A stretch of 45,658 nucleotides of DNA from the NCBI GenBank assembly GCA_009731375.1, contig BJOX01000263.1:83967-129624 (forward strand), in the 5' to 3' direction. Position numbers and translations under genes: made by a program. Shown piece after piece: positions 28,930 through 40,317 of this stretch. Positions within the stretch are counted from its first letter, which is position 1. The number at the start of each line of letters is the position of its first letter. A model generated the notes under the pieces. That model was not told the DNA's origin, searched no databases, and saw only the letters and a list, made by a program, of their open reading frames with translations. This DNA is from Paulinella micropora. Taxonomy: Eukaryota > Cercozoa > Imbricatea > Euglyphida.

Positions 28930-28970
<41 letters not shown>
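28887..28970. repeat. (GA)n microsatellite
   Basis: GA repeats with short interruptions, followed by (ATT)n up to 29090. Confidence 0.95.
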
Positions 28971-28972
<2 letters not shown>

Positions 28973-29008
28973 ACGAGATTATATTATTATTTTTATCATT
29001 ATCATCAC

Positions 29009-29090
<82 letters not shown>

Positions 29091-29258
29091 GTGGACACCG
29101 TGATAGCCCAGTGGTCAAGTTCTACCATCTGGGCCCTGTCGCCAGTTCGATTCCCGTCGGTGCCACCAGTATTTTCATTGAACATACCGCTCCGTCTGGA
29201 CCAGTATTTTCATTGAACATACCGGTCCGTCTGGAAGTGTTGGAACTGCCCTTGCGGG
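29091..29258 (+). repeat. SINE copy 2 with tRNA-like head
   Basis: The head has a pol III A-box-like tagcccagtgg (29104-29114) and a B box gttcgattccc (29145-29155). The ends tgg-cacc and ggtgcca can pair as an acceptor stem with one bulged A. The body contains a tandem duplication of about 36 bp (accagtattttcattgaaca twice). It is cut by the gap 29259-29336. Confidence 0.75.
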
Positions 29259-29342
29259 NNNNNNNNNNNNNNNNNNNNNNNNNNNNNNNNNNNNNNNNNN
29301 NNNNNNNNNNNNNNNNNNNNNNNNNNNNNNNNNNNNTATTAC

Positions 29343-29402
<60 letters not shown>

Positions 29403-29410
29403 CATTGTTA

Positions 29411-29528
29411 TGGACACCGTGATAGCCCAGTCGTCAAGTTCTACCATCTGGGCCCTGTCGCCAGTTCGATTCCCGTCGGTGCCACCAGTATTTTCATTGA
29501 ACATACCGGTCCGTCTGGAAGTGTTGGA
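29411..29528 (+). repeat. SINE copy 3 with tRNA-like head
   Basis: The same head as copy 2 with one or two substitutions, and the same body start. It is cut by the 733-N gap (29529-30261). It is preceded by an (ATT)n tract. Confidence 0.75.
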
Positions 29529-30261
29529 NNNNNNNNNNNNNNNNNNNNNNNNNNNNNNNNNNNNNNNNNNNNNNNNNNNNNNNNNNNNNNNNNNNNNNNN
29601 NNNNNNNNNNNNNNNNNNNNNNNNNNNNNNNNNNNNNNNNNNNNNNNNNNNNNNNNNNNNNNNNNNNNNNNNNNNNNNNNNNNNNNNNNNNNNNNNNNNN
29701 NNNNNNNNNNNNNNNNNNNNNNNNNNNNNNNNNNNNNNNNNNNNNNNNNNNNNNNNNNNNNNNNNNNNNNNNNNNNNNNNNNNNNNNNNNNNNNNNNNNN
29801 NNNNNNNNNNNNNNNNNNNNNNNNNNNNNNNNNNNNNNNNNNNNNNNNNNNNNNNNNNNNNNNNNNNNNNNNNNNNNNNNNNNNNNNNNNNNNNNNNNNN
29901 NNNNNNNNNNNNNNNNNNNNNNNNNNNNNNNNNNNNNNNNNNNNNNNNNNNNNNNNNNNNNNNNNNNNNNNNNNNNNNNNNNNNNNNNNNNNNNNNNNNN
30001 NNNNNNNNNNNNNNNNNNNNNNNNNNNNNNNNNNNNNNNNNNNNNNNNNNNNNNNNNNNNNNNNNNNNNNNNNNNNNNNNNNNNNNNNNNNNNNNNNNNN
30101 NNNNNNNNNNNNNNNNNNNNNNNNNNNNNNNNNNNNNNNNNNNNNNNNNNNNNNNNNNNNNNNNNNNNNNNNNNNNNNNNNNNNNNNNNNNNNNNNNNNN
30201 NNNNNNNNNNNNNNNNNNNNNNNNNNNNNNNNNNNNNNNNNNNNNNNNNNNNNNNNNNNNN
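29529..30261. other. Assembly gap of 733 unknown bases
   Basis: All N. Flanked on both sides by SINE sequence, so it probably hides more SINE and ATT repeats. Confidence 0.95.
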
Positions 30262-30409
30262 CATTGAACATACCGGCCCGTCTGGAAGTGTTGGAACTGC
30301 CCTTGCGGGGGTGTCATTAGAGCTTATCGTCAATTCTTCGTACTCCCCTCACGGGTGAGACGATGGAGGCGCATGTGCAGAAATGCATCAGCCATTGACA
30401 GAGAAGCAC

Positions 30410-30410
<1 letters not shown>
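30262..30410 (+). repeat. SINE copy 4 (body and tail)
   Basis: Near-identical to copy 1 from cattgaacataccggcccg to gagaagcac, then (ATT)n to 30481. Confidence 0.75.
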
Positions 30411-30482
<72 letters not shown>

Positions 30483-30484
30483 AG

Positions 30485-30525
<41 letters not shown>

Positions 30526-30557
30526 AAGGAGAAAGAAAGAGAGAGAGAGAGAGAGAT
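30411..30557. repeat. (ATT)n followed by (GA)n
   Basis: ATT tail of SINE copy 4, then GAAA/GA repeats. Confidence 0.95.
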
Positions 30558-33062
30558 CTATGCAATCGTATGAGACACACCTTGTTTCATGATCAGTCGA
30601 ACTGATCAAAGGCCCAGCCCATCCTCTTACAATTGTCTATGCTCATGGCGATACCATATGGTATCCGGTGTTACCATATGGTATCAGTTTTTCAGTGACA
30701 GGTTTTCAAAAAATCTAGCGATCGAACCGGAGGCGTTGTCATAAGATAAACTACAGTAATCTATTGAGCAAGTCACGAGGAAGCGACCCGTAAAATTTCT
30801 CGACAAAAGTTTGAGTCAAGGTTATTATTTTTTTTATAGAAGAGTGACCCCTTCCACTGCAATTTTTCCACGTGAAGTCGATTTTTTGACTGACAAAATG
30901 GTGGAGGGTCGTGTGCCTCTTCGTTGTTTTTGTCAACAATAGCTGCTTTTGCGGGGTGTGAGATTGGAAATAATGATTTTTGGTATTTATGGTTGCATTT
31001 ATATCAACAACAACAAAAAATCTTAAGTGTTAGTTTTTTTTGTGTGTGTGTGTGCTTCCATACATCAAATTTCTTCTTGGTTTCATGGTTTCAATTATAT
31101 ACCCCTCCCATGCAGGATGGAATCGTAGCTTTGTAAAGCAAGAAAAAACACGAATAGATATGTAGATTTGATAACTGTATAAGGAAGGAGAGGAAAGCAG
31201 AGCAAAAGAAAGCAAGCAGTGTTACAAGTGCCTGAAGTTAGAAAGATTTTGAGTTTCTGAGACTGGGAGAGGTGAGACAAATCGATTACATACATACACA
31301 CCTTACATACATACAGACATGCATACACACATACTTATGTACCAATCGATTACGTACCTACATATATACATACATATGCACATACATGCGTACATGTGTA
31401 CATACAGACAAACAAACAATCCAAGCACACCTTTTGAAGCCTTCTCCCACGACACACGTATTACTGAATACACGCGCTATATAAACATTTACAGGAATGC
31501 CAGCTCATCCTAGCACTCTCATATTCTGTTCTATCTATCTGTGTCTTTCGATTTGTTGGTTGCGTTGTGTGTGCAGAGAACTCTAGTAAATAAGTCATAC
31601 ATTTTGTGTGTTTTTGTTACCTGTTGTTTTCTTATCGTTTTCACATTTTCTTGCATTTCAAGCAATATGTCAATTTTGAAACATTTCGTTCAAGCACAAC
31701 TCATGTTATGATTGCACATGAACGTGAAGATAATTTTACATATGTGTTGCACACCAGAGTCACTGAGAAAAATACAGAGAATACACAGTTTTTAGAATGA
31801 ATAATATGTGCAAGTACACCTAAAATCACATGTTTCACGAAAATCATGCAATAGTCATGTATGTTATGTATGTTCATTTGTGTGTTAAGATATTTTGAAG
31901 CTGGCTATAGGTTTTCATTCCTGGAGTTGCATTCAGTGCTTCAAAAGGTATGTTGTTTTCCTTTCCGACTGCCTCATAGATGTTTGTTTTTTTAGGTTTG
32001 CTAGCTGGTTTTGCTCCATTCTTGTGAATTTTCAGGTATTGCCTTGCACATAGCTAGTTTATTTTCAGGTTTTGCTCCATTCTTGTGAGAACTATCAGTC
32101 TGCATATAGCTAGTTTATAGGATAGAGATTTGAAAAATGTTAGCATGCTTGGTTTTTAATGTTAACTTATTTTGAAAAAAACTTTGTTTTTCAAAATTAT
32201 TACAACTTCATTTCTATTGCTGTTATCATGATTCTTCCTATGCTATTTGGCCTACCTATATTTTAGCATTTTTATTTTCTTGTTCACATATCATCTGTCC
32301 CACCCCCCTTTGCAAAATGGTTGCTTGGATAGTTTATAGAAGCATATGTTTTCTTTATGTATGCCATCCAAAATAAGATTTTCTTTCTTTTGATATTGCT
32401 TGTCATTTGGTTTGTCACCGCAGGCAAATGATTGATGTTAATGACATAGTCATAATAAAAAAAATTTAGGGGGGCACACAGGTGCCTCACTCCGCATTAT
32501 TCTATGTCTGAATGTTGAAATACATTATATTTTCTTGAAAATACATTTATTTGAAGTACCAATTTCAACATGATACCAGATGGTATCAGGGGTAAAAATG
32601 ACTTTGTGGCGGATGCCCTCGGACACTAAGGCAAGCGCCTTCGAAACTTTTTAAATATTTTTTTTTACTTTGGGGGTCCGGAAAACAAACTTTAATAATA
32701 ATATTAATAAATTTTTATGGTTCTATTATTTTTTCTGATCCGGAATATTAATAATTATGGATACCATACATGCACATACACATAGACACAATTGGGGTAC
32801 CTACCTACCTATCCAACTCTCTCTCTCTCTCTCTCCCTCTAACATCAATAACACCAAATACAAAGTCTAGAAACTAGAGAAAGTGTGGCAAGTATCAGTT
32901 ATAGCTTAGCAGACGTGTTTGCAACAAACACTAGAAAAATTAAAGACAAAATTAAAAGAAAGAAACGAAACACAAAGCAACTAGACACACACACACATGT
33001 ACACACACACACACACACACACACTAGACACACCTTGTGCATGTTTCCGTCAAATCGAATGC
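30558..33062. other. Host intergenic DNA, no gene recognised
   Basis: Long AT-rich unique sequence. It contains a 16-bp palindrome gataccatatggtatc near 30650 with a variant about 20 bp later and another at 32572, a (CATA)n array at 31288-31400, and a (CA)n run at 32985-33025. Open frames here are short and lack coding features. Confidence 0.5.
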
Positions 33063-33290
33063 TCACCTAGGTTCTCCTCGTTCGAATTTCACCCTAACCC
33101 GCCCTGCACACAGACAGATCAATAAGACTAGGTTCTCTTCATTATAATTCCAGCCTAACCCGCCCGCCCTGCACACAGACAAACAAGCGCACACACTAGA
33201 CACAGTCTAGACAGTGAGGTGCGATGCATATGTCAGTATGGTCTTTGGTCCTAGGTTCTCTTCGTTCCAGCCTAACACGCACTGCACTTT
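33063..33290. repeat. Three diverged copies of a ctaggttctc motif
   Basis: Copies near 33067, 33129 and 33251 share ctaggttctc(t/c)tc, then ccagcctaacccgccctgcac-type sequence. No function is evident. Confidence 0.6.
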
Positions 33291-33495
33291 CTCTACTAGC
33301 CCTACCTTCCTTCTATTTCTTTTCAAAGTGTGTCGGTTTCCTAACGACTAGTTTTCAAAAATATTTTGGCCTGCAAGATTTGATTTGCCGATTTTCCTGA
33401 CACGAAAAAAAGACCAGGAGAATTTGCCATTTTGCACTGCATGATACGGGTAAAGTAGCCACAACTCTACCTTCTCTGTCTGTCTGTCTGTCTGT

Positions 33496-33496
<1 letters not shown>

Positions 33497-33555
<59 letters not shown>

Positions 33556-33571
33556 TAGAGAGAGAGAGAAT
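33497..33571. repeat. (GA)n microsatellite
   Basis: Preceded by a short (TCTG)n run. Confidence 0.97.
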
Positions 33572-33933
33572 ACTAATTTAATATATTCCTTACTACGCTC
33601 AACTGAATAACTAGGTTTCCACCTTAGATAAAGGTATAACTTACTAGCTTTGAATTCACCGTTACAGTGTTAGAGTGATATAGGTAAAATAGGTAATTGT
33701 CCTTGGGGTGGGCCGGTATGACTAAGTACTATTATTAATAAAATTGTCCATTGCCGTTACTCTTATTGACTAGAACTACACGGTCATTTCACTATACGAA
33801 TAAATTATTAATACTTCCCACTCATAAAGCAATTACTAGTAGTAAACGTAGTTAACCTTCCAACGATCGATGTCGATTGTATTCCACTACATGATTCAGC
33901 TGGTCACCTGCCGGAGATGGCGGCGCCGGGCGT

Positions 33934-34217
33934 TGGGAAAAATGAAGGTCCGGGTTGGGAAACTAGCCTGTTAACCGGAGGCTTCAGGATCCCAGTTGTC
34001 TACCACCATTTTACTGAGACTTCACTGAGATTCAAAAGAACCAAAAGGGAAACCAACCTCACTAAATTGGTAATATGAACATAAAGGCAATTCGCCACCA
34101 GTACCAGAAAATATGGTAATACAGGAATAATTACTAAGTATTACGTACATAGGAGAGTGAAGCTACCGTGATTATACTGTTATGCTGTAGTGGACTAGGA
34201 TCTAATTAACTTTCCCA
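33934..34217 (-). repeat. LTR (3' relative to the element)
   Basis: 284 bp, with TGGGAAA...TTTCCCA termini and an adjacent polypurine-like tract. Confidence 0.55.
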
Positions 34218-35874
34218 ATGCTCCCCCTTAATTAGGGCCTAGGACATCTCAGCAAAGACGCAGCCCGACACATGAGGAGAATAAAGAGCAAAACTATCCC
34301 CATCCCAAGTGCAACACTACCCAACACACAAGTCTCACCCTGTACTCAGATGACCAAAATTACTACTTAATAACAGCGAAAATTTTGTTAGGTCTGACCA
34401 TTAGAAACATTCAAGCCATATATAGCAGAAATCACATACTCTCCTGAAACGCCCCTGGCGATACTAGGCTATCCGGATACATCAACAAAGCATATCAGAC
34501 AATCAAAGTCAAATATGATCCAAATACATCAACGTACCGATTGAATGAACAACAAACATTGCAGAACCGTAGGCTAACTTCGCTTCAAACGACAAACACA
34601 AAATGTACGACAAAGCATTAACAATTACCAGATGTATATGCACGTAGTTACTATCCACTTGCTTAACCTTAAGCCAAGCACCAAGCAACAGATAAAGTCG
34701 CAAGTTAATTACGTACAACATCACCTAACTGATGTAACCCAACAGGTAAAAGAAAAACAATGACGCCATGCATATGAATGTAAATATGATCACCCATAAC
34801 AGGTATCTCCCCCTAACTCCGTATCCACTATGTCAAGGAAAAAAAATGAACTGAGCAATACAAAATAAAAGTAAGCAAGGGGAAAATTGCCGTTCCACAA
34901 ATTTGACGCATGACCCGCCCCAGGAGGGCGACCCACCGTCCAGCCTTACATGGAACTTCCCCGGCCCCGCCGCCCGGCTCCGCTGTCCATGATTCAACCT
35001 TCATGATCACTTCCAAAACTTAGCGTCCAAAAGCTCGCCACCGCGCCGCCATCTGCCCAGTGTGGCGCCTTTCCGCGTAGCGACATTAGATTAACAGCGA
35101 AGCTCCACCGCCCTCCCGCGCCTACCCGGCGCGACACATTGCTAGCTCATAACGACCAACGTTAATTCCTGGCCTACATCGGCCACCACTGTCTACAAAC
35201 ATACGCCTAATGCCTCGGCCCGCGGCCAACTGCTCCAGAACATCCGGCCGACCAGCAACATCACGTGCACCAAACGCCATGTGCTCATCATACTGCCCTT
35301 ACCCTCCGCTGACAATCGAATAGGAAATCTAAGCCCCCCCCCCCCCCTGATGGAGGGAGAAGAAAGACGTCAGTCGCGCTCCGACCATCACAAAGCAGAA
35401 AAGGTTCCACCACCCCGGACGAAGGGCCTGCCCCCGGGGCCCCACCGAAACGATGGCAACAAACTGCACACCTCCAACTGCACCATGGCAGAGACACTCA
35501 ACAACCGTAAGCAAATTAAGTCCAGAGCAGGGTCCACACCGTGCACCAAGTCAAATACCTTAAAGGACCAACCACCAAAGATCGGGTCTAACTAGCGGCA
35601 ATGCCGTAACCCGTTCCACCCGCGGCTCCACGCTGCCGCACAAGCCCATCCGGGCACACTGATCCAGAACATCCGGCCTACCGGCCAAACCGTAAAAGCG
35701 AAACGCTACCCGAAATCCATGGGCTCATGCCCTCCCCCTTTGCTGACAATCCGGCGGTATGCCGCCGACTCCATACAAACAACGCAGGGACCAAAATAGC
35801 CACCCCGCAAAGTGAAGGAGAGTAATTACTGCCACCGGTTCCACATTGCCGGAAGAATAGGCCGCGCCAAAACC

Positions 35875-35952
35875 AAACCGAATGCACAACCACGCCAACC
35901 AAACCGAAGGCACAACCACGCCAACCAAACCGAAGGCACAAGCACGCCAAAG
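35875..35952. repeat. 26-bp tandem repeat, three units
   Basis: Unit aaaccgaaggcacaaccacg plus ccaacc, three copies with one or two changes each. Confidence 0.85.
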
Positions 35953-38431
35953 CAGTAGAAATGTCCGATTGCCAAATGTCCGTGGCCTTCATTCCCTCTT
36001 CCTGAATGAGGGGGAAAACAACCGCCGCCGAAAGCGACTCCAACCATTTCACTGCACCAACAGACGTCGCAAACAAGAACGTCCACCATGCCCCACAACC
36101 GGGGCCACCACCGCCTGTTGAAAACGACCCAGTTGGAAACCACCGCTGACGAACCAAAACAAAGTAGCGGTGTCTGGCGCCATCCTTCCCCACGCTCGCT
36201 GCGGAGCTCCCACGGTTCTGAGGCTCACACCACAACATGCACATCAGGTGCAACATGTGTCTCGCCTAGAACTGCAAACTGGAGAGCGAACTCCATCATC
36301 CGACAAAAAAGACAAAGAACGAGTAGGAGGGGAGGCGGCCTGATTTGGGGTCTGTCACGAAGACAGACCCACCGTTGAACCTTGCCATCGACGCCGCTGC
36401 TCCGCGCCGAAGCCACGCAGCCGACAACTCCACCGAAATAACCACTGAACCGAAAGATAACAGAAGCATTCCAATCCGCCCACCGAAGAGCTCAAAGTCC
36501 ACGCGCTAACCAAAAGTAAATTGTCTGCCAAGCCAGTATAGCAAATATGTAAGAAACCAACAAGCGCGCCACAAGAATAGCCCCGACCAGGAGCTGAAAG
36601 TCACTATGTGCACAAATGATTGCGCAAGACCAGTCCAAACCACGCCGACGAGCGTGAACACTAACCAAAGGTCCACTCTCGGCCCTAGTCCAACCATCCG
36701 GGCCGAAACCAAAGCAATCACTGAAATAAACCAAACCTTCCTGGCATAGGCGAACTACCCCGCCGAACGCAGTTGCCACCTGAGCGCCATTCCGAAACAA
36801 AACGGGCGCTACTGCAGTCCATCCGGCGACTTGCAAAAACCCACCAGCTCTGTCGCTCCATGCCAAAAACAAAGAAGACTGTCATGCCAAACAAAGCTAA
36901 CACATGCAGCCACCCTGAAGGCTGCACGTCTCCTCCGAGAAGTAAGAGAGAGTCTCAGAGAAATTCCAGAGTCCTACGTCCAACAAAACCGCTCGCGGCC
37001 ATGATCACCGCATCACATCGTAGGTCCAAACCCCTCACAGCCTCACTTCCTGAGCCACTCGGCCAACGTCAAAGCGATTTGAAGATAAGGCACATTCTGG
37101 TAGCTTGGCTCCCTGAGTACACCGGCAAGTATGTGACCCTTTGTTGTCACAACTCTTTGCGCACTCTGACCATTTGACCACACAGCTGTTTGCGTCCCTC
37201 ACCACAGCTCCTGCTGCATTCGGCCTTGCCTCAAAGGCAATCTGCGCTCCCGCTCCATCAATGTCTTACTTGCTAAGCAAAAACTGCTCCTTGCCCCCCT
37301 TGCTCGAAAAGGGCAACCCAACCGCACTCCCGCGCGACTGTCCCGAAACAAAAAATTCATCTCGTGCCAACACCAACACATTTCCGGGCACAGAAACAAT
37401 GCTGCGAGCCCACCAAAGAAAATGGTTCGACCCCCCTTCAGAGCCAACAAAGGACCGACTGTCCACCCCGGCTGACCTCAAACTGACCAGCAAACATGTC
37501 CACAGAAAACGAAAGTCAGACACCTACAAGCCCCAAGACTAGTACTGGGCTGTGTCCCCCAACCGATTAAACATAAAACCGAGAGAAATGCCCCACTACG
37601 GGGCTGTGTCCCCTTCCTACCCAAAAGGTCCAACGTACGGTGTCTGTTCTTCACTAACTCCCTATGATACCTATGTGTTGGTACGGAGAGGGGGCGATAG
37701 GGTACCAAACCTACCGCTCCTCCCCCACATGGCAAACAACGAGTGAACTACACCGAGCTCAGGTCCGCTATCCACAAAGCGAACCAGCCAACAAAGAAGG
37801 GTAAGGGGAAAAGGAAAGGGAAGTGAAGAAGGAAAAGAAAACGAGGCCCCAACGCCTCACCAACCGACGGCAGACGTTGCTCCTGCCGACAACAAGGTTG
37901 CTCCCCCCCTTCACGCGAAGCTCAGGTCCGACCCATGCGGTAACCACCGACTCTCGCCAGACCATCAGAAGAAAGTGCTCGCACATCACAGTCAAAACAA
38001 TCAATGAGTAAAGAAACAAATTCCGTGTCATCTTCCAACCCAAGGAGAAAGAGGGAGGAAGAAAAGGAAAGAAAGACTGACGGCATTGGGGTCTGTCAGG
38101 AAAGACAGACCCACCGATAGTGCAGCGCCATGAGCTCACCAGCTCCTTGCCCAAACGCTGCCCACGCGCAGACCCAAAAGCCGCAACCCAAAACGTCGAA
38201 GAAAACGAGACCGAAGACAAGTGTCACACCAAAGCCGAGTAAGGGGGGGAAAAGTCTCAACGTGAACTCCACAACGAGAGAGCATAGACAGACCGAACAT
38301 AAAAGAACGTACCCGCAACTAAATAAATGTCCTATCAGAGAGCTCGCAGAGCATAAACAAATGAAATAAAGTCAGTCACCATCCATGGTCAGATGCTAGG
38401 TATGGGCATGTGTGTCATATTCTCAACAAAC

Positions 38432-38463
<32 letters not shown>

Positions 38464-38474
38464 ANNNNNNNNNN

Positions 38475-38583
38475 GTGTCTGGATTCTCCATATCTAGCTC
38501 AACAGCCTCAGGTGCCTCCCCATCCCAAAAGGAAAAGTGTCCGGGTTCGCCATATCTAGCTCAACAGCCTCAGGTGCCTCCCC
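38475..38583. repeat. 66-bp tandem duplication
   Basis: Two copies of a unit containing catatctagctcaacagcc and tcaggtgcctcccc. Confidence 0.85.
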
Positions 38584-39393
38584 GTGTCAAAGTCTTCCAA
38601 ACTTATGCTCTGGTCAGAGCAAACAAACTTGGGGGTAACTAAAGTTAATCCCTCCAACACATTACATGTGCGGAACATAATTCCCACACACCCTACTTCG
38701 TGATCTTGTAGGCTTGGCCCCCGTTTTTGGGCACTACTCTAGTCGGTGTTACACAAACTAAAAGGGGTATCTAGCCCCTACCCAACCATAGACCTTCAGC
38801 CCCTGAGACGGTACACTCAGTACAGGCTTCTCCAAAGATCTATGCCCTCCAGTCTAACCACGTACCTTGCCGCGTACTGATTTAACCCAAGAAGGTCTTC
38901 CACTAACTGCTACTGTACACTACAGCACAGTGCAGGCAACTTCCAATCAAGTCTCATATGTACCGACATACCAAAACAGTCTGCCACTTTTAGAAAAGGT
39001 CTTCTAGAATCTTATTACGCATGATCGACCACCACGAGTGACAGAAAACGCCGGGAGGACAAAGACGAGGCAAAGACAGCTCCAACCGAAGACTCAGGCC
39101 ACTGGAAGACCCACTGTCCAGCCCAAAGCCACACCTTCGGATTTTCCTTCCAGCTCTGCCAAAACAAAACAAAACACAAACTCCGCAGCAACCAAACAGG
39201 TCTTGCTGCCAACTTGCCTTCTGCTGTGCCTCTTTGGCAAAGACACAGACCGATGTGCAGTGGCCCTTCTGGCAGGCGCCAGCTCTGACTTTCGAAGCCA
39301 CGTCATCGTGCCACTGCAGACCTTCTCATTTCCCTACCCCCTCCTTCCGTTAGGCTCCTCGCAGGGGACGCACTAACAAGATTCATAACCCGT

Positions 39394-39467
39394 TGGGAAA
39401 AATGAAGGTCCGGGTACTACCGGGGAAACTAGCCTGTTAACAGGCTCCAGGATCCCAGTTGTCTACC
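39394..39467 (-). repeat. Truncated right LTR
   Basis: Matches 33934-34004 and stops exactly where element 2 begins. The remaining ~210 bp of the LTR should lie beyond the far end of element 2. Confidence 0.55.
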
Positions 39468-39650
39468 AGTAGTATAGGGTGCCACTTCGGCACACTTTTT
39501 CAGTGCAGTTTCATCACAGAAACCACACTAAGAGCCGCTATTCATTATTTCGTCTATCTATTTATAACAAATACAGACAGACAAAAGAAAGAAAAACTGC
39601 TACCTTTAAATAATTATTATTTAAAGAAATAAAATAAAGACACATATAGG
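39468..39650 (+). repeat. Left terminal region (putative TIR) of element 2
   Basis: Starts AGTAGTATAGGG, with a small hairpin gtgcc-acttc-ggcac and then GCACACTT. The right partner lies outside the window, so TIR length is unknown. There is AT-rich promoter sequence before ATG 39651 (cacatatagg). Confidence 0.55.
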
Positions 39651-40152
39651 ATGACAAACGAAGACACTCAGAGATTTAGAATGTCTAGAGGTTGTGTTAT
39701 GGTAAAGAATAACGAAAAGAGACCAATGGTAAAAGTTCAATGGAGAGAAGGAGGAAAGGTTATATGTAAGAGTTTCTGTATCGGAAAGAAAAATCAAAAG
39801 AGCAAGCATTGGAAGAAGCAAAGAAATATCACGAGGAAAATATAATACCTAAATACGAGGAATGGAAAATTAATTACGATAAAGAAACAAGAATAATCAA
39901 AAAAGAAAAGAAAAAATTTGGAAGCATAAAGATTTTAAGTGTGGATGTGGTGCTGAAATACATAATGGAAACAAAACGCGACATATGAAGTCTCAGAAAC
40001 ATATTTCAGCAGAAAAAGAAAAATCTCCAGTTCCTCCAAGGCCAAGCAAAGAGTATATGGAGAGAATAAAGAAAGATGACGATGATAGATGTAATATGTG
40101 TGGATACATGGAACATAACTGCCACTGCGGTTGCGGGTATGGTAAGTATTGA
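39651..40152 (+). CDS. Zinc-finger/AP2-like DNA-binding protein, frameshifted
   Basis: From ATG 39651 the first frame gives a beta-rich stretch (PMVKVQWREGGKVICKSFCI) resembling an AP2 or phage-integrase N-terminal DNA-binding domain. The frame ends near 39845; overlapping frames carry a helical segment, then a C2H2-type finger (FKCGCGAEIHNGNKTRHMKS...H) and a Cys/His-rich end (CNMCGYMEHNCHCGCGYG), with the stop at 40150-40152. Two frame changes (near 39795 and 39920, both in A-rich runs) break the gene. It is probably a regulator or replication accessory protein. No counterpart exists in element 1. A hairpin follows the stop by 10 nt. Confidence 0.5.
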
Positions 40153-40162
40153 TAATCAAAAA

Positions 40163-40180
40163 GGTTTCTCTGCGGAAACC
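40163..40180 (+). terminator. Stem-loop after the zinc-finger gene
   Basis: GGTTTC-tctgcg-GAAACC, perfect 6-bp stem, 10 nt past the stop. Confidence 0.5.
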
Positions 40181-40317
40181 ACTGAATTTCCATTTAAAGA
40201 CAAGGAGGGTCCTTATATATAGGGGCACACACGAGGCCACGAGGGGACGACCGATTGAGGCAGACAAATATTTTAATTTTATAAAATTATATTTTCCTTG
40301 ATATACTATTATCAAAC
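40181..40317 (+). promoter_or_regulatory. Upstream region of the element 2 polymerase
   Basis: Contains tatatata near 40215 and an AT-rich block ending gatatactattatcaaac directly before the ATG at 40318. Confidence 0.4.

Larger units (their letters stand above)
34232..39393. other. Interior of the LTR element, no coding signature
   Basis: GC-rich, with many short open frames on both strands but none with recognisable domains. It includes 26-bp tandem repeats (35875-35952), two similar stem-loops gggtctgtc...gacagaccc (near 36350 and 38090), poly-C (35332-35347; 38432-38463, with a 10-N gap at 38465) and a 66-bp tandem duplication (38475-38583). Confidence 0.5.
33934..39467 (-). mobile_element. 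Non-autonomous LTR-retrotransposon-like element
   Basis: Direct repeats at 33934 and 39394 begin identically (tgggaaaaatgaaggtccggg) and stay similar for about 70 bp. The left copy (33934-34217, 284 bp) has TG...CA ends with inverted tgggaaa/tttccca. Just inside it is a purine tract on the minus strand (TAAGGGGGAGCA, 34230-34219), where a polypurine tract belongs, so the element is read leftward. The 5.2-kb interior is GC-rich and I see no gag, protease, reverse transcriptase, RNase H or integrase, as in LARD-type derivatives. The right LTR is cut by element 2 at 39468. Confidence 0.55.

Noticed and set aside
29091-29168. A functional tRNA gene
   Set aside because: A and B boxes are present, but the acceptor stem needs a bulge, no clear anticodon arm is formed, and it is joined to a repeated body with an ATT tail, so SINE is the better call.
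34500-38400. Many 60-190 codon frames in the GC-rich interior of the LTR element
   Set aside because: No domain, no conserved start and similar numbers on both strands; they are expected by chance in GC-rich DNA.
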